In this document: piece after piece, positions 8,229 through 15,523 of the stretch
Layout of the letters: the number at the start of each line of letters is the position of its first letter
Numbering within the stretch: the first letter of the stretch is position 1
DNA from: DATAVK01 sp036267755
GTDB taxonomy: Bacteria; Actinomycetota; Actinomycetes; JAFAQI01
Length of the DNA stretch: 27,692 nucleotides
NCBI GenBank assembly: GCA_036267755.1
Contig: DATAVK010000090.1
Span: forward strand, 1-27,692
Reading direction: 5' to 3'
The notes under the pieces: generated by a model
What the model saw: only the letters and a program-made list of their open reading frames with translations
Told to the model about the DNA's origin: nothing
The model's database searches: none
Program-made: the position numbers and the translations under genes

Positions 8229-8241
8229 GACTGAATCAGTC
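8229..8241. repeat. 13-bp palindrome between the NlpC/P60 gene and sepH
   Basis: GACTGA and TCAGTC arms around one central base, 9 nt past the NlpC/P60 start-distal boundary on the sepH side (that gene's stop is at 8250-8252). It lies in the 114-nt gap between two minus-strand genes. It could be an operator or a weak processing or termination hairpin; there is no T-run. Confidence 0.35.
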
Positions 8242-8249
8242 AACGACGC

Positions 8250-9317
8250 TCAGGGACGGCCAGCGGAGGTCGGCGGCATGTAGGACAGCGGCGTGATCTC
8301 GACGTCCGCACCGGTGTGCGGCGCCTGGATGATGTTGCCGCCGCCGATGTAGATCGCCACGTGGAAAGCCGGGTCGCCGAAGAAGACCAGGTCGCCGGGC
8401 TCCAGGTCCGAGATCGACACGGAATGGACCTCGGACTGCTGCATCGCCGCGTTGTGCGGCAGACCCACGCCCGCCGCTCCCCAGGCCCGCATCGTCAGAC
8501 CGGAGCAGTCGTAGCTGCTCGGGCCCGAGGCGCCGTACACGTAGGGCTTGCCGAGCTGGGCGTAGGCGAACTTCACGGCCTCGCCGGCCTGCCCGCTCGC
8601 CGGCCCGTTGTACGTCCCCCCGGTCGACTTCGGTGCCGACGGCGGGTGGTACGTGCTGCGCTCGGCGACCGCGCGCCGGTGCTGGGCAGCCTGCTCGGCG
8701 GCGAGCCGGGCCTGCTGGGCGGCGGTGAGCCGGGCGAGCACGCTCTTCGCCTGGGCGAGCAGCGACTGCACCTGCTTGTTCTTGCTGCCGATGGTGGAGA
8801 CCAGCGCCTGCGCGTGCTTCACCTGCGCGTTGTGCAGCGCGGTGGCCGCAGCCACCTGCCGCTGCTCGGCGGTGGCCTGCGCGACCTGGTTGGCTTGGTA
8901 CTGCGCGACCTCGTCGAGGCCGGAGGTCTGGTCGAGGAAGGTCTGCGCGTTACCGGTCGAGACCAGTGACGTCGTGGCGCTCAGTCCGCCGCTTCGGTAG
9001 GCCGCGGCGGCGGAGGCTCCGACCCGGCGCTGCAGGGCGGCCAGGACACGCTGGTCGTGCGCCAGCGAAGCGGCGCTCGCCTTCTCCTGCTTCTGCACGG
9101 TCCCCAACGTGACGCGCGCGGCGTCGAAGGACTCGGTGATCTTCTCGGCCTGCGCGTTCAGCGCGGCGACCTTGGCCTGAGCCTGGTGCAGCGTCAACGC
9201 AGGGGAAGCAGCCGCCGAGCCGGACACGCCAGGTACGACGGCGGCCGCGAGGGCTACGGAGGCGAACAGGACAGGCAGGCGCAGACGGCGAAGCCGCGAC
9301 AGGTGAGTAGACGCCAC
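8250..9317 (-). CDS. Secreted NlpC/P60 peptidoglycan hydrolase with coiled-coil (RipA-like)
   Basis: The 355-residue protein has a signal peptide (basic LSRLRRLRL, then a hydrophobic stretch to about residue 30, cleavage probably near 35-40). An Ala/Gln-rich coiled coil (about 43-220) and a short Pro/Ser linker follow. The C-terminal NlpC/P60 domain begins at about 240. The catalytic cysteine is C271 in SYDCSGL, the histidine H319 in FHVAIYIGGG, and the third polar residue probably Q331. The family cleaves D-Glu-mDAP stem-peptide bonds during cell separation or growth. The GTG start at 9317 has AAGGAG 10 nt upstream. A c-di-AMP riboswitch of the ydaO class occupies the leader, a known association in actinobacteria. 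Its position near pimB matches Rv2190c as I recall it. Confidence 0.93.
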   Translation of the reverse strand: MASTHLSRLRRLRLPVLFASVALAAAVVPGVSGSAAASPALTLHQAQAKVAALNAQAEKITESFDAARVTLGTVQKQEKASAASLAHDQRVLAALQRRVGASAAAAYRSGGLSATTSLVSTGNAQTFLDQTSGLDEVAQYQANQVAQATAEQRQVAAATALHNAQVKHAQALVSTIGSKNKQVQSLLAQAKSVLARLTAAQQARLAAEQAAQHRRAVAERSTYHPPSAPKSTGGTYNGPASGQAGEAVKFAYAQLGKPYVYGASGPSSYDCSGLTMRAWGAAGVGLPHNAAMQQSEVHSVSISDLEPGDLVFFGDPAFHVAIYIGGGNIIQAPHTGADVEITPLSYMPPTSAGRP

Positions 9318-9341
9318 GGAGGCGGCACTCCTTCTCCCTCG

Positions 9342-9477
9342 ACCGCCTACCGGGTGAGCTGACGGGTTCGGGCGGGAAGATCGCCCTACCAGGCTCGCGG
9401 TACTTGCGAGCCCAGATTCACCCCAGGGGAATGTGGGTCCCCGGCTCGGTCGACGTATGTCGACGCGACTCGGCGGT
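9342..9477 (-). promoter_or_regulatory. ydaO-yuaA class c-di-AMP riboswitch
   Basis: On the minus strand, upstream of the NlpC/P60 gene, the leader shows the signature segments of the ydaO aptamer in the right order. These are GGGGACCCA, TGGGGTGAATC, GGTAGGGCGATCTTCC, CCCGAACCCGTCAGCT and GTAGGC. The closing stem P1 pairs ACCGCC (9472-9477) with GGCGGT (9342-9347). Internal hairpins are visible: GTCGAC/GTCGAC around ATAC, and GGCTCGC/GCGAGCC around a 7-nt loop. The ribosome site AAGGAG lies only 8 nt beyond P1. No terminator hairpin with a T-run is visible, so control may act on translation initiation or by another transcriptional route. In this family c-di-AMP binding usually turns expression off. 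It controls cell-wall hydrolase genes in actinobacteria. Confidence 0.93.
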
Positions 9478-9526
9478 GGCTACGCGCTGTCACCGGGGGG
9501 CAACGGGGGACGCGGAACCAGGGGTC

Positions 9527-9555
9527 ACCCTAGCCACCATTGACTAGCGCCACAA
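9527..9555 (-). promoter_or_regulatory. Candidate promoter of the riboswitch-NlpC/P60 transcript
   Basis: On the minus strand, TTGTGG (9550-9555), a 17-nt spacer and TAGGGT (9527-9532). The -10 is the classical actinobacterial form. It sits 50 nt upstream of the aptamer. The 288-nt gap 9318-9605 therefore holds the promoter, riboswitch and ribosome site; I see nothing else in it. Confidence 0.5.
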
Positions 9556-9605
9556 GGCCGGGTCCCACAGGGCGCGTCTCGGCGTGTCGGACGGCGTGTC
9601 CCCGC

Positions 9606-9797
9606 TCACCCGGTCGCACGCTCCCGGCGAGGCTGCATCCGCAACGGCGGGACTAGTCCACCGTCGGCGAGCGCCCGTAGCGCGCCGGCCTCCGCCTCGC
9701 CGATCTCGCCCGCCGGCGGTGCTCCCAGCAGCACCGAGACCACGCAGTCGTCGCACGCGATGTTCCGCATCTCGCAGCGGTCGCAATCGATGATCAT
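9606..9797 (-). CDS. 63-residue four-cysteine protein, function unknown
   Basis: The small protein starts MIIDCDRCEMRNIACDDCVV, with two CxxC pairs (C5/C8 and C15/C18), a layout that could bind zinc or an iron-sulfur cluster. A short Ala/Glu helix and a basic C-terminus follow. The ATG at 9797 has a strong AGGAGG 4 nt upstream, and the conserved-looking cysteine block starts right at it. The reading frame is open further upstream but those residues look non-conserved. The gene lies 55 nt past the NYN protein gene on the same strand and may be co-transcribed. I recognise this CDxC...C-D-DCVV style as a recurrent unannotated actinobacterial small protein, but know of no function. Confidence 0.72.
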   Translation of the reverse strand: MIIDCDRCEMRNIACDDCVVSVLLGAPPAGEIGEAEAGALRALADGGLVPPLRMQPRRERATG

Positions 9798-9852
9798 CTC
9801 GCCTCCTCTGTCGTCATCGCCGACCGTAGAGACGGGGTACGACACAAACTCC

Positions 9853-11139
9853 TCAGCCGCGGTTGAGCCGGGCCAGCAGCGCCGTGGGGGTGATCGTCCG
9901 GGCCCCGGCCCGCCGGACGCCGTCGATAACCTCCCGGTCGGCCGAGCACACGACGAGCGGGCGCCCGACCGGCTCGGCTCGTACCAGCCGGCGGATCAGC
10001 TCGTCCGCGATCTCATCGCCGGCGCTGAAGAGCACCCGGACCCCGCGCTGCCCGGTCGTCGGCACCCCGGCCACGACCTCGGCACCGTCGAAGACACAGG
10101 TGACCTCCGCGCCGGTCCGCGCGGCGAGCGCCGACAGGGCGGCGACGAGCCGGGCCCGCTGGTCGGACAGGGCGAGGTCCGGATAGCCCGTCTTGGTGAC
10201 GTTGTAGCCGTCCACGATCAGGTGCGCGTTCGGTAACGTCAGCAGCAGGTCGACGTCGCGCGGATCGTCGCCGACCGCGCTCGAGGTCGCCGGTGCCCCG
10301 CCCGACCCCGCCTCGACCCGATCGGCGGGTCGGCCGCTCGGTGGCGGGATCGCGAGCTCGTCCCGCAGGCCCTTCACGGTGCGGGCGAGCGTGTCCAGCA
10401 GCAGCCAGCGACGCTCGTCGACCACGTCGCGAGCCGACCGGCTGTCACGCCGGGCCCGGGTCAGTGCCTCCCCGAGCTCCTCGACCTGCTCGGTGAGCCG
10501 GCGTTGGGCGGCCTTCGACGCGGCCGCGTCCCGTTCCGCAGTCGCCCGATCCGTCGCTCGCTGCTGGCGCTCCGTAGCGAGCTCGGCCTCGGTGCGACGG
10601 GCCAGGTCGACCGCTTCCCGGGCGCGGCCGCGTTCCCGGTCCAGGTCGGCCTGCAGTTCCTCGACCCGGCGGCGCAGCGCCTCGAGCTGCTCCCCGGCAG
10701 CCGCCTGCGACGCCTTCTCGCGGCGCTGGGTGCGCTCGCTGGCCCGTCGGGTGGCCTCACTGGCCTGGGCGTCCCGCTCAACCTGTTCGAGTCGGCCCGC
10801 CTGTGCCACCTGCTGCTCCCAGTTCGGAGTCCGGAGCAGGTAGGCGAGGGCGGCCACGTCGGCCGGGTCGGCGACCGGCAGCGGCGTACCGCCCTCGAGC
10901 GCCGTCACCACCTCCGGGAAGGCCTCCCGGACCATCTCCGCAACCTCACCCCGGAACGCCTCGTCGGTGTCGAGGACGGCAGCGATCGGCGTCGCGCCCA
11001 GCCGAGCGCGGCGCGGCGGAGCGAACCTCGCGATGCTGCGCAGCGAGGCAGGGACCCGCTCGGCGGGTAGCCCGCCGAGCCGCTCGGCGGCGAGCTCGAT
11101 GATCCGCCGGCGGACGCCCGGGGACAGCTCGACCGACAT
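9853..11139 (-). CDS. Coiled-coil protein with C-terminal NYN (YacP-like) RNase domain
   Basis: The 428-residue protein has an N-terminal globular part (1-130), a long charged coiled coil (about 135-265, repeats of Arg/Glu/Ala) and a C-terminal NYN domain from about 305. NYN acidic residues are visible: D310 in HLIVDGYNVTK, D351 in CVFDGAEVV, D375/E376 in SAGDEIAD and D401 in CSADREV. The family has a PIN/FLAP-like fold that cuts RNA; the closest named relative is YacP/Rae1, a ribosome-associated endoribonuclease of Bacillus. The coiled coil is absent from YacP and may mediate oligomer or partner binding. ATG 11139 is preceded by TACGCT with exactly 7 nt between, implying leaderless expression. 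It is divergent from the exonuclease/UvrC-like gene. Confidence 0.83.
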   Translation of the reverse strand: MSVELSPGVRRRIIELAAERLGGLPAERVPASLRSIARFAPPRRARLGATPIAAVLDTDEAFRGEVAEMVREAFPEVVTALEGGTPLPVADPADVAALAYLLRTPNWEQQVAQAGRLEQVERDAQASEATRRASERTQRREKASQAAAGEQLEALRRRVEELQADLDRERGRAREAVDLARRTEAELATERQQRATDRATAERDAAASKAAQRRLTEQVEELGEALTRARRDSRSARDVVDERRWLLLDTLARTVKGLRDELAIPPPSGRPADRVEAGSGGAPATSSAVGDDPRDVDLLLTLPNAHLIVDGYNVTKTGYPDLALSDQRARLVAALSALAARTGAEVTCVFDGAEVVAGVPTTGQRGVRVLFSAGDEIADELIRRLVRAEPVGRPLVVCSADREVIDGVRRAGARTITPTALLARLNRG

Positions 11140-11146
11140 GGCGTCG

Positions 11147-11152
11147 AGCGTA
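11147..11152 (-). promoter_or_regulatory. -10-like hexamer for leaderless expression of the NYN gene
   Basis: TACGCT on the minus strand ends 7 nt before the ATG at 11139. This is the distance at which transcription would begin at or next to the start codon. No Shine-Dalgarno is present. Confidence 0.45.
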
Positions 11153-11225
11153 GGCGTGGCCGCCGCGCCGCCCCCGATCGTGGACCGCGACGGCGCGGCA
11201 GCCGCGTTGTGTCCGACCCCGCTCC

Positions 11226-11231
11226 TACCGT
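11226..11231 (+). promoter_or_regulatory. -10-like hexamer for leaderless expression of the exonuclease/UvrC-like gene
   Basis: TACCGT ends 7 nt before ATG 11239 and no Shine-Dalgarno is present. This favours the ATG at 11239 over the in-frame GTGs at 11209 and 11230. No good -35 is visible. Confidence 0.45.
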
Positions 11232-11238
11232 GACCGAC

Positions 11239-13026
11239 ATGCCCGAGCACGCCGTACCCCTCGCGGGTGCGATCCCGCGGCAGGGCACCTTCGACGACCT
11301 CGGCACGTCACTGGCGGACCTGACCTTCGTGGTGGTCGACCTCGAGACCACGGGCGGCTCGCCGACCTCCGCCTCGATCACGGAGATCGGCGCCGTCAAG
11401 GTCCGCGGTGGCGAGCAGCTCGGCGAGTTCCAAACCCTGGTGAACCCGGCCACGGACATTCCGCCGTTCATCGCCGTACTCACCGGCATCACCGACGCGA
11501 TGGTGGCCGACGCGCCATCGCTCGGCGCCGTCCTGCCAGCGTTCCTCGACTGGGCCCGCGGCTCGGTCCTTGTCGCGCACAACGCGCCCTTCGACCTGGG
11601 CTTCCTGCGCGCCGGGTGCTCGCGGCTCGAGCTGGAGTGGCCCGGCTTCGACTCGGTCGACACCGCCCGGCTCGCCCGCCGGGTCCTGACCCGCGACGAG
11701 GCTCCCGACTGCAAGCTCTCGACGCTCGCACGGCTGTTCCGTACGACGACAGCCCCCTGCCACCGCGCGCTCGCGGACGCGCGGGCGACGACCGACGTGC
11801 TGCACGGCCTGTTCGAGCGGCTGGGCAACCTCGGAGTGCGCACCCACGAGGACCTGGTGACCTTCACCGGGCTCACGACCGTGGCGCAGCGCCGCAAGCG
11901 CTATCTCGCCGACGGCCTGCCGGATGGTCCGGGTGTCTACATCTTCCGCGACTCCACCGGTCGGCCGCTCTACATCGGACGCAGCCGGCACCTGCGCGCC
12001 CGGGTCCGGCAGTACTTCGTCGCCTCCGAGCCACGCACCCGAATGGCGGAAATGGTGGGGATCGCCGAGCGCGTCGACGCGATTCCCTGCGCGCATCCGC
12101 TGGAGGCCGAGGTCCGGGAGCTCCGGCTGATCGCGGAGCACAAGCCGCGCTACAACCGGCGGTCGCGGTTCCCCGAGCGGGCCAGCTGGCTCAAGCTGAC
12201 CCGCGAGCCCTACCCGCGGTTGTCCGTCGTACGGCGGGTGGTCGACGACGGCGCCACGTATCTCGGGCCGTTCGGGTCGTCGCGCACCGCCCAGGCGGCG
12301 ATGGCGGCGCTGCACGAGGCGGTGCCGCTGCGGCAGTGCTCCGACCGGATCAGCCGGACCCGGCCCACCCCGGCCTGCGTCCTGGCCGGGATGGGGCGGT
12401 GTCCGGCGCCGTGCGAGGGCGGGGTCTCGGTCGAGGCGTACGCACCGCTTGTCGAAGCGGCGCGCGCCGCGATGTCGCGGGATCCTGGACCGGTGCTGGA
12501 AGCGGCCAGGCGCCGGATGGCGCGGCTCGGCGTGCAACAGCGCTACGAGGAAGCCGCCGGCCACCGCGACCGCGCGACGGCGTTCGTTCGCACCGCCGCC
12601 CGGATGCAGCGGCTGGCCGCGCTCTCGGGTGCCGCCGAGCTGGTCGGAGCGCGACCGTCGTTCAACGGCGGCTGGGACCTATGCGTGGTCCGCCACGGCC
12701 GGCTGGTCGGGGCGTCCGTCGCACCGCCGGGCGCCGCTCCGCGCCCCTACATCGACGCGCTGGTCGCCTCCGCCGAGGTCGTGACACCCGGCCCGGGGCC
12801 GCTGGCCGCCGCCAGCGCCGAGGAGATGGAGCGGATCCTCGCCTGGCTGGCGGAGCCCGGTGCGCGGCTGGTCGAGCTCGACGGCCAGTGGTGCTCGCCG
12901 GTGCCCGGAGCCGGCGGCCTGCAGACCTGGCTCGACCGCGCCGACGCCGGTCGCAACGCGGCCCGCCCGTTCGACGACCGGCGCGGGCTGCGGCCGCAGC
13001 ACCGACCGGCCCGAGTGGCCGGCTAA
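11239..13026 (+). CDS. DEDDh exonuclease fused to UvrC/Cho-like GIY-YIG nuclease
   Basis: The 595-residue protein has two nuclease modules. Residues about 28-195 are a DnaQ-like DEDDh 3'-5' exonuclease (D34/E36 in VVVDLETTGG, D119 in HNAPFDLGF, H175 and D180 in HRALADA). From about 225 a GIY-YIG domain follows (GVYIF at 232-236, LYIG at 244-247, then RSRHLRARVRQYF). Next is a UvrC-like segment with four cysteines C367, C380, C388 and C392 (C-x12-C-x7-C-x3-C), close to the spacing of the UvrC iron-sulfur ligands. A UvrB-binding-like helix pair lies around 410-460. The UvrC C-terminal RNase H-like nuclease and the HhH modules are not evident, so it resembles Cho plus an exonuclease. The same fusion exists as Rv2191. 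The likely role is DNA repair; the substrate is not known to me. Confidence 0.9.
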   Translation: MPEHAVPLAGAIPRQGTFDDLGTSLADLTFVVVDLETTGGSPTSASITEIGAVKVRGGEQLGEFQTLVNPATDIPPFIAVLTGITDAMVADAPSLGAVLPAFLDWARGSVLVAHNAPFDLGFLRAGCSRLELEWPGFDSVDTARLARRVLTRDEAPDCKLSTLARLFRTTTAPCHRALADARATTDVLHGLFERLGNLGVRTHEDLVTFTGLTTVAQRRKRYLADGLPDGPGVYIFRDSTGRPLYIGRSRHLRARVRQYFVASEPRTRMAEMVGIAERVDAIPCAHPLEAEVRELRLIAEHKPRYNRRSRFPERASWLKLTREPYPRLSVVRRVVDDGATYLGPFGSSRTAQAAMAALHEAVPLRQCSDRISRTRPTPACVLAGMGRCPAPCEGGVSVEAYAPLVEAARAAMSRDPGPVLEAARRRMARLGVQQRYEEAAGHRDRATAFVRTAARMQRLAALSGAAELVGARPSFNGGWDLCVVRHGRLVGASVAPPGAAPRPYIDALVASAEVVTPGPGPLAAASAEEMERILAWLAEPGARLVELDGQWCSPVPGAGGLQTWLDRADAGRNAARPFDDRRGLRPQHRPARVAG

Positions 13027-13043
13027 GCGATGAGCCGGCTCCG

Positions 13044-14162
13044 GTGACGGAAGAGCAGCTCGACATCGAGCTCGATGAGGCTGACCTGGCGGGTGCTTTC
13101 GGCCGGGCGGTGTCGTCGTACTCCGTGACCGCCATCGACCCGGAACTGCGGTTGCACTCCGTGACCGGTGGCGTCTGGCGAGTCCGCGCCGACGGCGACT
13201 CGCGGATCGTGAAGGTGGTGCGGCACGGCGTCGACGACCGCACCGATCAGCTCTGGGTCGCCGGGGCCGACCCGTCGCACCGCAACTACTGGAAGCGTGA
13301 GTGGCTGGCGTTCGCCGAAGGGCTGCTCGACACGCTGCCCGGCGGCCTGCGGGCGCCGCGCACGTCGCTCACGACCGAGCCGGCCGAGGACGAGTGCTGG
13401 ATCTGGATGGAGGACGTCGCCGGTACGCCGGGAACCGAGTGGGACCTCGACGACTTCGACGCGGCGGCCTTCGACCTGGCGTCGACCCAGGCGGCGTACG
13501 CGACCGGTCGCAGCGAGCTACCGAGCCAGCCGTGGCTGGCTCGCCAGTGGCTCCGCGGCTGGACCGAGGTGTCCGTCGCCAAGGACGTCCTGGTCGGCGA
13601 CGATGACGGCTGGGCGGACGAGCGGCTCGCCCCGCTGGCGGCGCTGCGACCGCGCGCCGCGGCGGTGTGGGCAGCCCGCGAGCAGCTGCTGGGCATCGTC
13701 GAGGCGGCGCCGCCCACGCTGACCCACAGCGACCTGTGGCCGACCAATCTCATCGCTGCGGAGGACGGCACCACCGTCGCGATCGACTGGTCGCAGATCG
13801 GCATCGGGGCGCTGGCGCAAGACCTCGACCAGATGACGCTCGACACGGTCTGGATGCAGGTGCGTCCGGGCGAGTCACTCGACGCGCTCGATGCGCACGT
13901 CGTCCCGTCGTACCTGTCCGGGTTGCGGTCGTCAGGTGTCGATGTCGACGAGGCGCAGCTGCGGCGCTGGTACGCCGCGGCGGCCAGCGTGCACTACGTG
14001 CCGATGCTCGACTACCAGCTGGTGAACGTGTCCGACCCGACGCTCGTCCTGGATCAGGAGCTGCGGTTCGGCCGGCCGATCGCGGAGGTGATGGCCGACC
14101 GGGCTCGCGTGATCGAGCGGGCGATCGAGCTGGGCGAGCGGGCGTTAGAGTCGGCGACGTGA
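13044..14162 (+). CDS. Aminoglycoside phosphotransferase-fold (APH/choline kinase-like) protein
   Basis: The 372-residue protein contains Brenner's phosphotransferase motif THSDLWPTN (H228, D230, N235) and the metal-binding D248 in VAIDWSQIG. The N-lobe has GGVWRVRADGDSRIVKVV with a plausible ATP-binding lysine. This is the eukaryotic-kinase-like APH superfamily; the substrate cannot be told and antibiotic resistance should not be assumed. GTG 13044 is the first reasonable start after the preceding gene (17-nt gap), without a clear ribosome site. Codon 368 is TTA, rare in such GC-rich genomes. The stop overlaps the start of the next gene (GTGA), so the two are translationally coupled. Confidence 0.8.
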   Translation: MTEEQLDIELDEADLAGAFGRAVSSYSVTAIDPELRLHSVTGGVWRVRADGDSRIVKVVRHGVDDRTDQLWVAGADPSHRNYWKREWLAFAEGLLDTLPGGLRAPRTSLTTEPAEDECWIWMEDVAGTPGTEWDLDDFDAAAFDLASTQAAYATGRSELPSQPWLARQWLRGWTEVSVAKDVLVGDDDGWADERLAPLAALRPRAAAVWAAREQLLGIVEAAPPTLTHSDLWPTNLIAAEDGTTVAIDWSQIGIGALAQDLDQMTLDTVWMQVRPGESLDALDAHVVPSYLSGLRSSGVDVDEAQLRRWYAAAASVHYVPMLDYQLVNVSDPTLVLDQELRFGRPIAEVMADRARVIERAIELGERALESAT

Positions 14163-14446
14163 TCACCGCGATCGTGTTCGTCTCGGCCGCCGTCGACCGG
14201 ATCCCCGAGGTGGGCGAGAAGATCGCGCTGCTCGACGGGGTCAGCGAGGTCTACTCGGTCACTGGCGAGATCGACCTGATCGCCTTGATCCGGGTGCGGA
14301 CGCACGAGGAGATCGCCGACGTGGTCGCCGACCGGCTCAACAAGGTCGACGGCGTGCTGGCGACCGAGACCCACGTCGCCTTCCGCGCCTACTCCCAGCA
14401 CGACCTGGAGGCCGCGTTCTCGCTCGGGATCTCCGACTCCGACTAA
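14159..14446 (+). CDS. Stand-alone Lrp/AsnC-type ligand-binding (RAM) domain protein
   Basis: The 95-residue protein is the AsnC C-terminal effector-binding fold alone: ITAIVFVSAAVDRIPEVGEKI, a central YSVTGEIDLIALIRVRTHEEI strand-helix block and TETHVAFRAYSQHDLEAAF. The N-terminal helix-turn-helix of Lrp regulators is absent, so it cannot bind DNA by itself. Such proteins form dimer-based rings that bind amino acids. The GTG overlaps the upstream stop by four bases. It is convergent with trpD, only 14 nt from that gene's stop, which makes an amino-acid link tempting but unproven. Confidence 0.85.
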   Translation: MITAIVFVSAAVDRIPEVGEKIALLDGVSEVYSVTGEIDLIALIRVRTHEEIADVVADRLNKVDGVLATETHVAFRAYSQHDLEAAFSLGISDSD

Positions 14447-14460
14447 CCACTTTGGGTGGG

Positions 14461-15498
14461 TCAGGGGGCGACGGCACGGCTGGTCGTGACCCAGGACTCG
14501 AGCGCCTGCCCGGCCGCGCCCGAGTCGAGTGAGTCGGCCGCTCGGGGCAGTGCCGCGGCGAGCTGATCGGTGACCGGCCCCGGTCCGGCGCCGTCGACGG
14601 CGACCAGAGCGGCGGCGGCGTTGAGCAGAACGGCGTCGCGGACCGCACCGGTCTCGCCGTCGAGCAGCCGCCGGGTCACGGCCGCGTTGTGGGGAGCGTC
14701 GGCACCGCGCAGCGCCCCGGCCGGCGCCAGCGAGATCCCCAGCTCGCGCGGGTCGACCCAGTCCTCGCGGACCTGGCCAGCGGCGACCACCCAGACCCGC
14801 GACGGCGCGGACACCGAGAGCTCGTCGAGCCCGTCGCTGCCGCGGAACACCAGCGCCGAGGCGCCGCGGTCGGCCAGCACCTGAGCCATCACGCCGGCGA
14901 GCCGCTCGTCGGCGACGCCCATCGCCTGCGCCGTCGGCTGCGCCGGGTTGGTGAGCGGGCCCAGCACGTTGAAGACGGTCGCCACGCCCAGCTCGGAGCG
15001 CGCCACCGCAGCATGCCGCAGCGCGGGATGGAACACCCGGGCGAAGCAGAAGCCGACCCCGGCGGTCTCGATGCAGCGGGCCACGGCGGCCGGGGGCAGG
15101 TCCACCACGACACCGAGCTCCTCGAGCAGGTCGGCCGAGCCGCAGGCCGAGCTCGCGGCCCGGTTGCCGTGCTTGACGACGCGAGCGCCCGCGCCGCGCA
15201 CCACCAGCGCGGCCATCGTGGAGATGTTGACCGTGGCCGCCCGGTCGCCGCCGGTCCCGCAGGTGTCCACTGCCGGCCCCTCGACGTCCAGCAGCTCGGC
15301 GGCGGCCAGCATCGACCGGACCAGCCCGGAGATCTCGTCCGCCGTCTCGCCCTTGGCCCGCAGCGCCACCGCGAAGCCCGCCACCTGCACCGGTGTCGCG
15401 GACCCGGCCATGATCTCGCCCATCGCCCAGGCGCTGTCGTCCTCGGACAGCGAGCTGCCCGCGAGCAAGGTGGACAGTACGCCGGGCCAGCTGGTCAC
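14461..15498 (-). CDS. trpD: Anthranilate phosphoribosyltransferase
   Basis: The 345-residue enzyme transfers the phosphoribosyl group of PRPP to anthranilate, the second committed step of tryptophan synthesis, as a cytoplasmic Mg-dependent dimer. The PRPP glycine loop is GTGGD (81-85) after DTC. NISTMAALV follows, then the anthranilate-binding KHGNRAASS (109-117). Other conserved segments are FARVFHPALRHAAVARSELGVATVFNVLGPLTNPA and DGLDEL. Length is normal. The GTG start at 15498 lies 25 nt after the stop of the degenerate receiver gene, so both probably share a transcript. Other trp genes are not in the window, as is usual for trpD in this conserved actinobacterial neighbourhood. Confidence 0.96.
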   Translation of the reverse strand: MTSWPGVLSTLLAGSSLSEDDSAWAMGEIMAGSATPVQVAGFAVALRAKGETADEISGLVRSMLAAAELLDVEGPAVDTCGTGGDRAATVNISTMAALVVRGAGARVVKHGNRAASSACGSADLLEELGVVVDLPPAAVARCIETAGVGFCFARVFHPALRHAAVARSELGVATVFNVLGPLTNPAQPTAQAMGVADERLAGVMAQVLADRGASALVFRGSDGLDELSVSAPSRVWVVAAGQVREDWVDPRELGISLAPAGALRGADAPHNAAVTRRLLDGETGAVRDAVLLNAAAALVAVDGAGPGPVTDQLAAALPRAADSLDSGAAGQALESWVTTSRAVAP

Positions 15499-15523
15499 GA
15501 CGTCGCCTCGAACCGGTACGCCG

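Noticed and set aside
11616..13043. Upstream extension of the phosphotransferase reading frame
   Set aside because: It runs through the exonuclease/UvrC-like gene with an Arg-rich shadow composition; the phosphotransferase domain starts near 13044.
13044..14162. Antibiotic-resistance reading of the APH-fold protein
   Set aside because: The fold is shared with many metabolic kinases, and no aminoglycoside-specific feature or resistance context is visible.
14447..14459. CCAC-TTTGG-GTGG hairpin between the AsnC-domain gene and trpD
   Set aside because: A 4-bp stem is too weak to call a terminator, although the convergent position is suitable.
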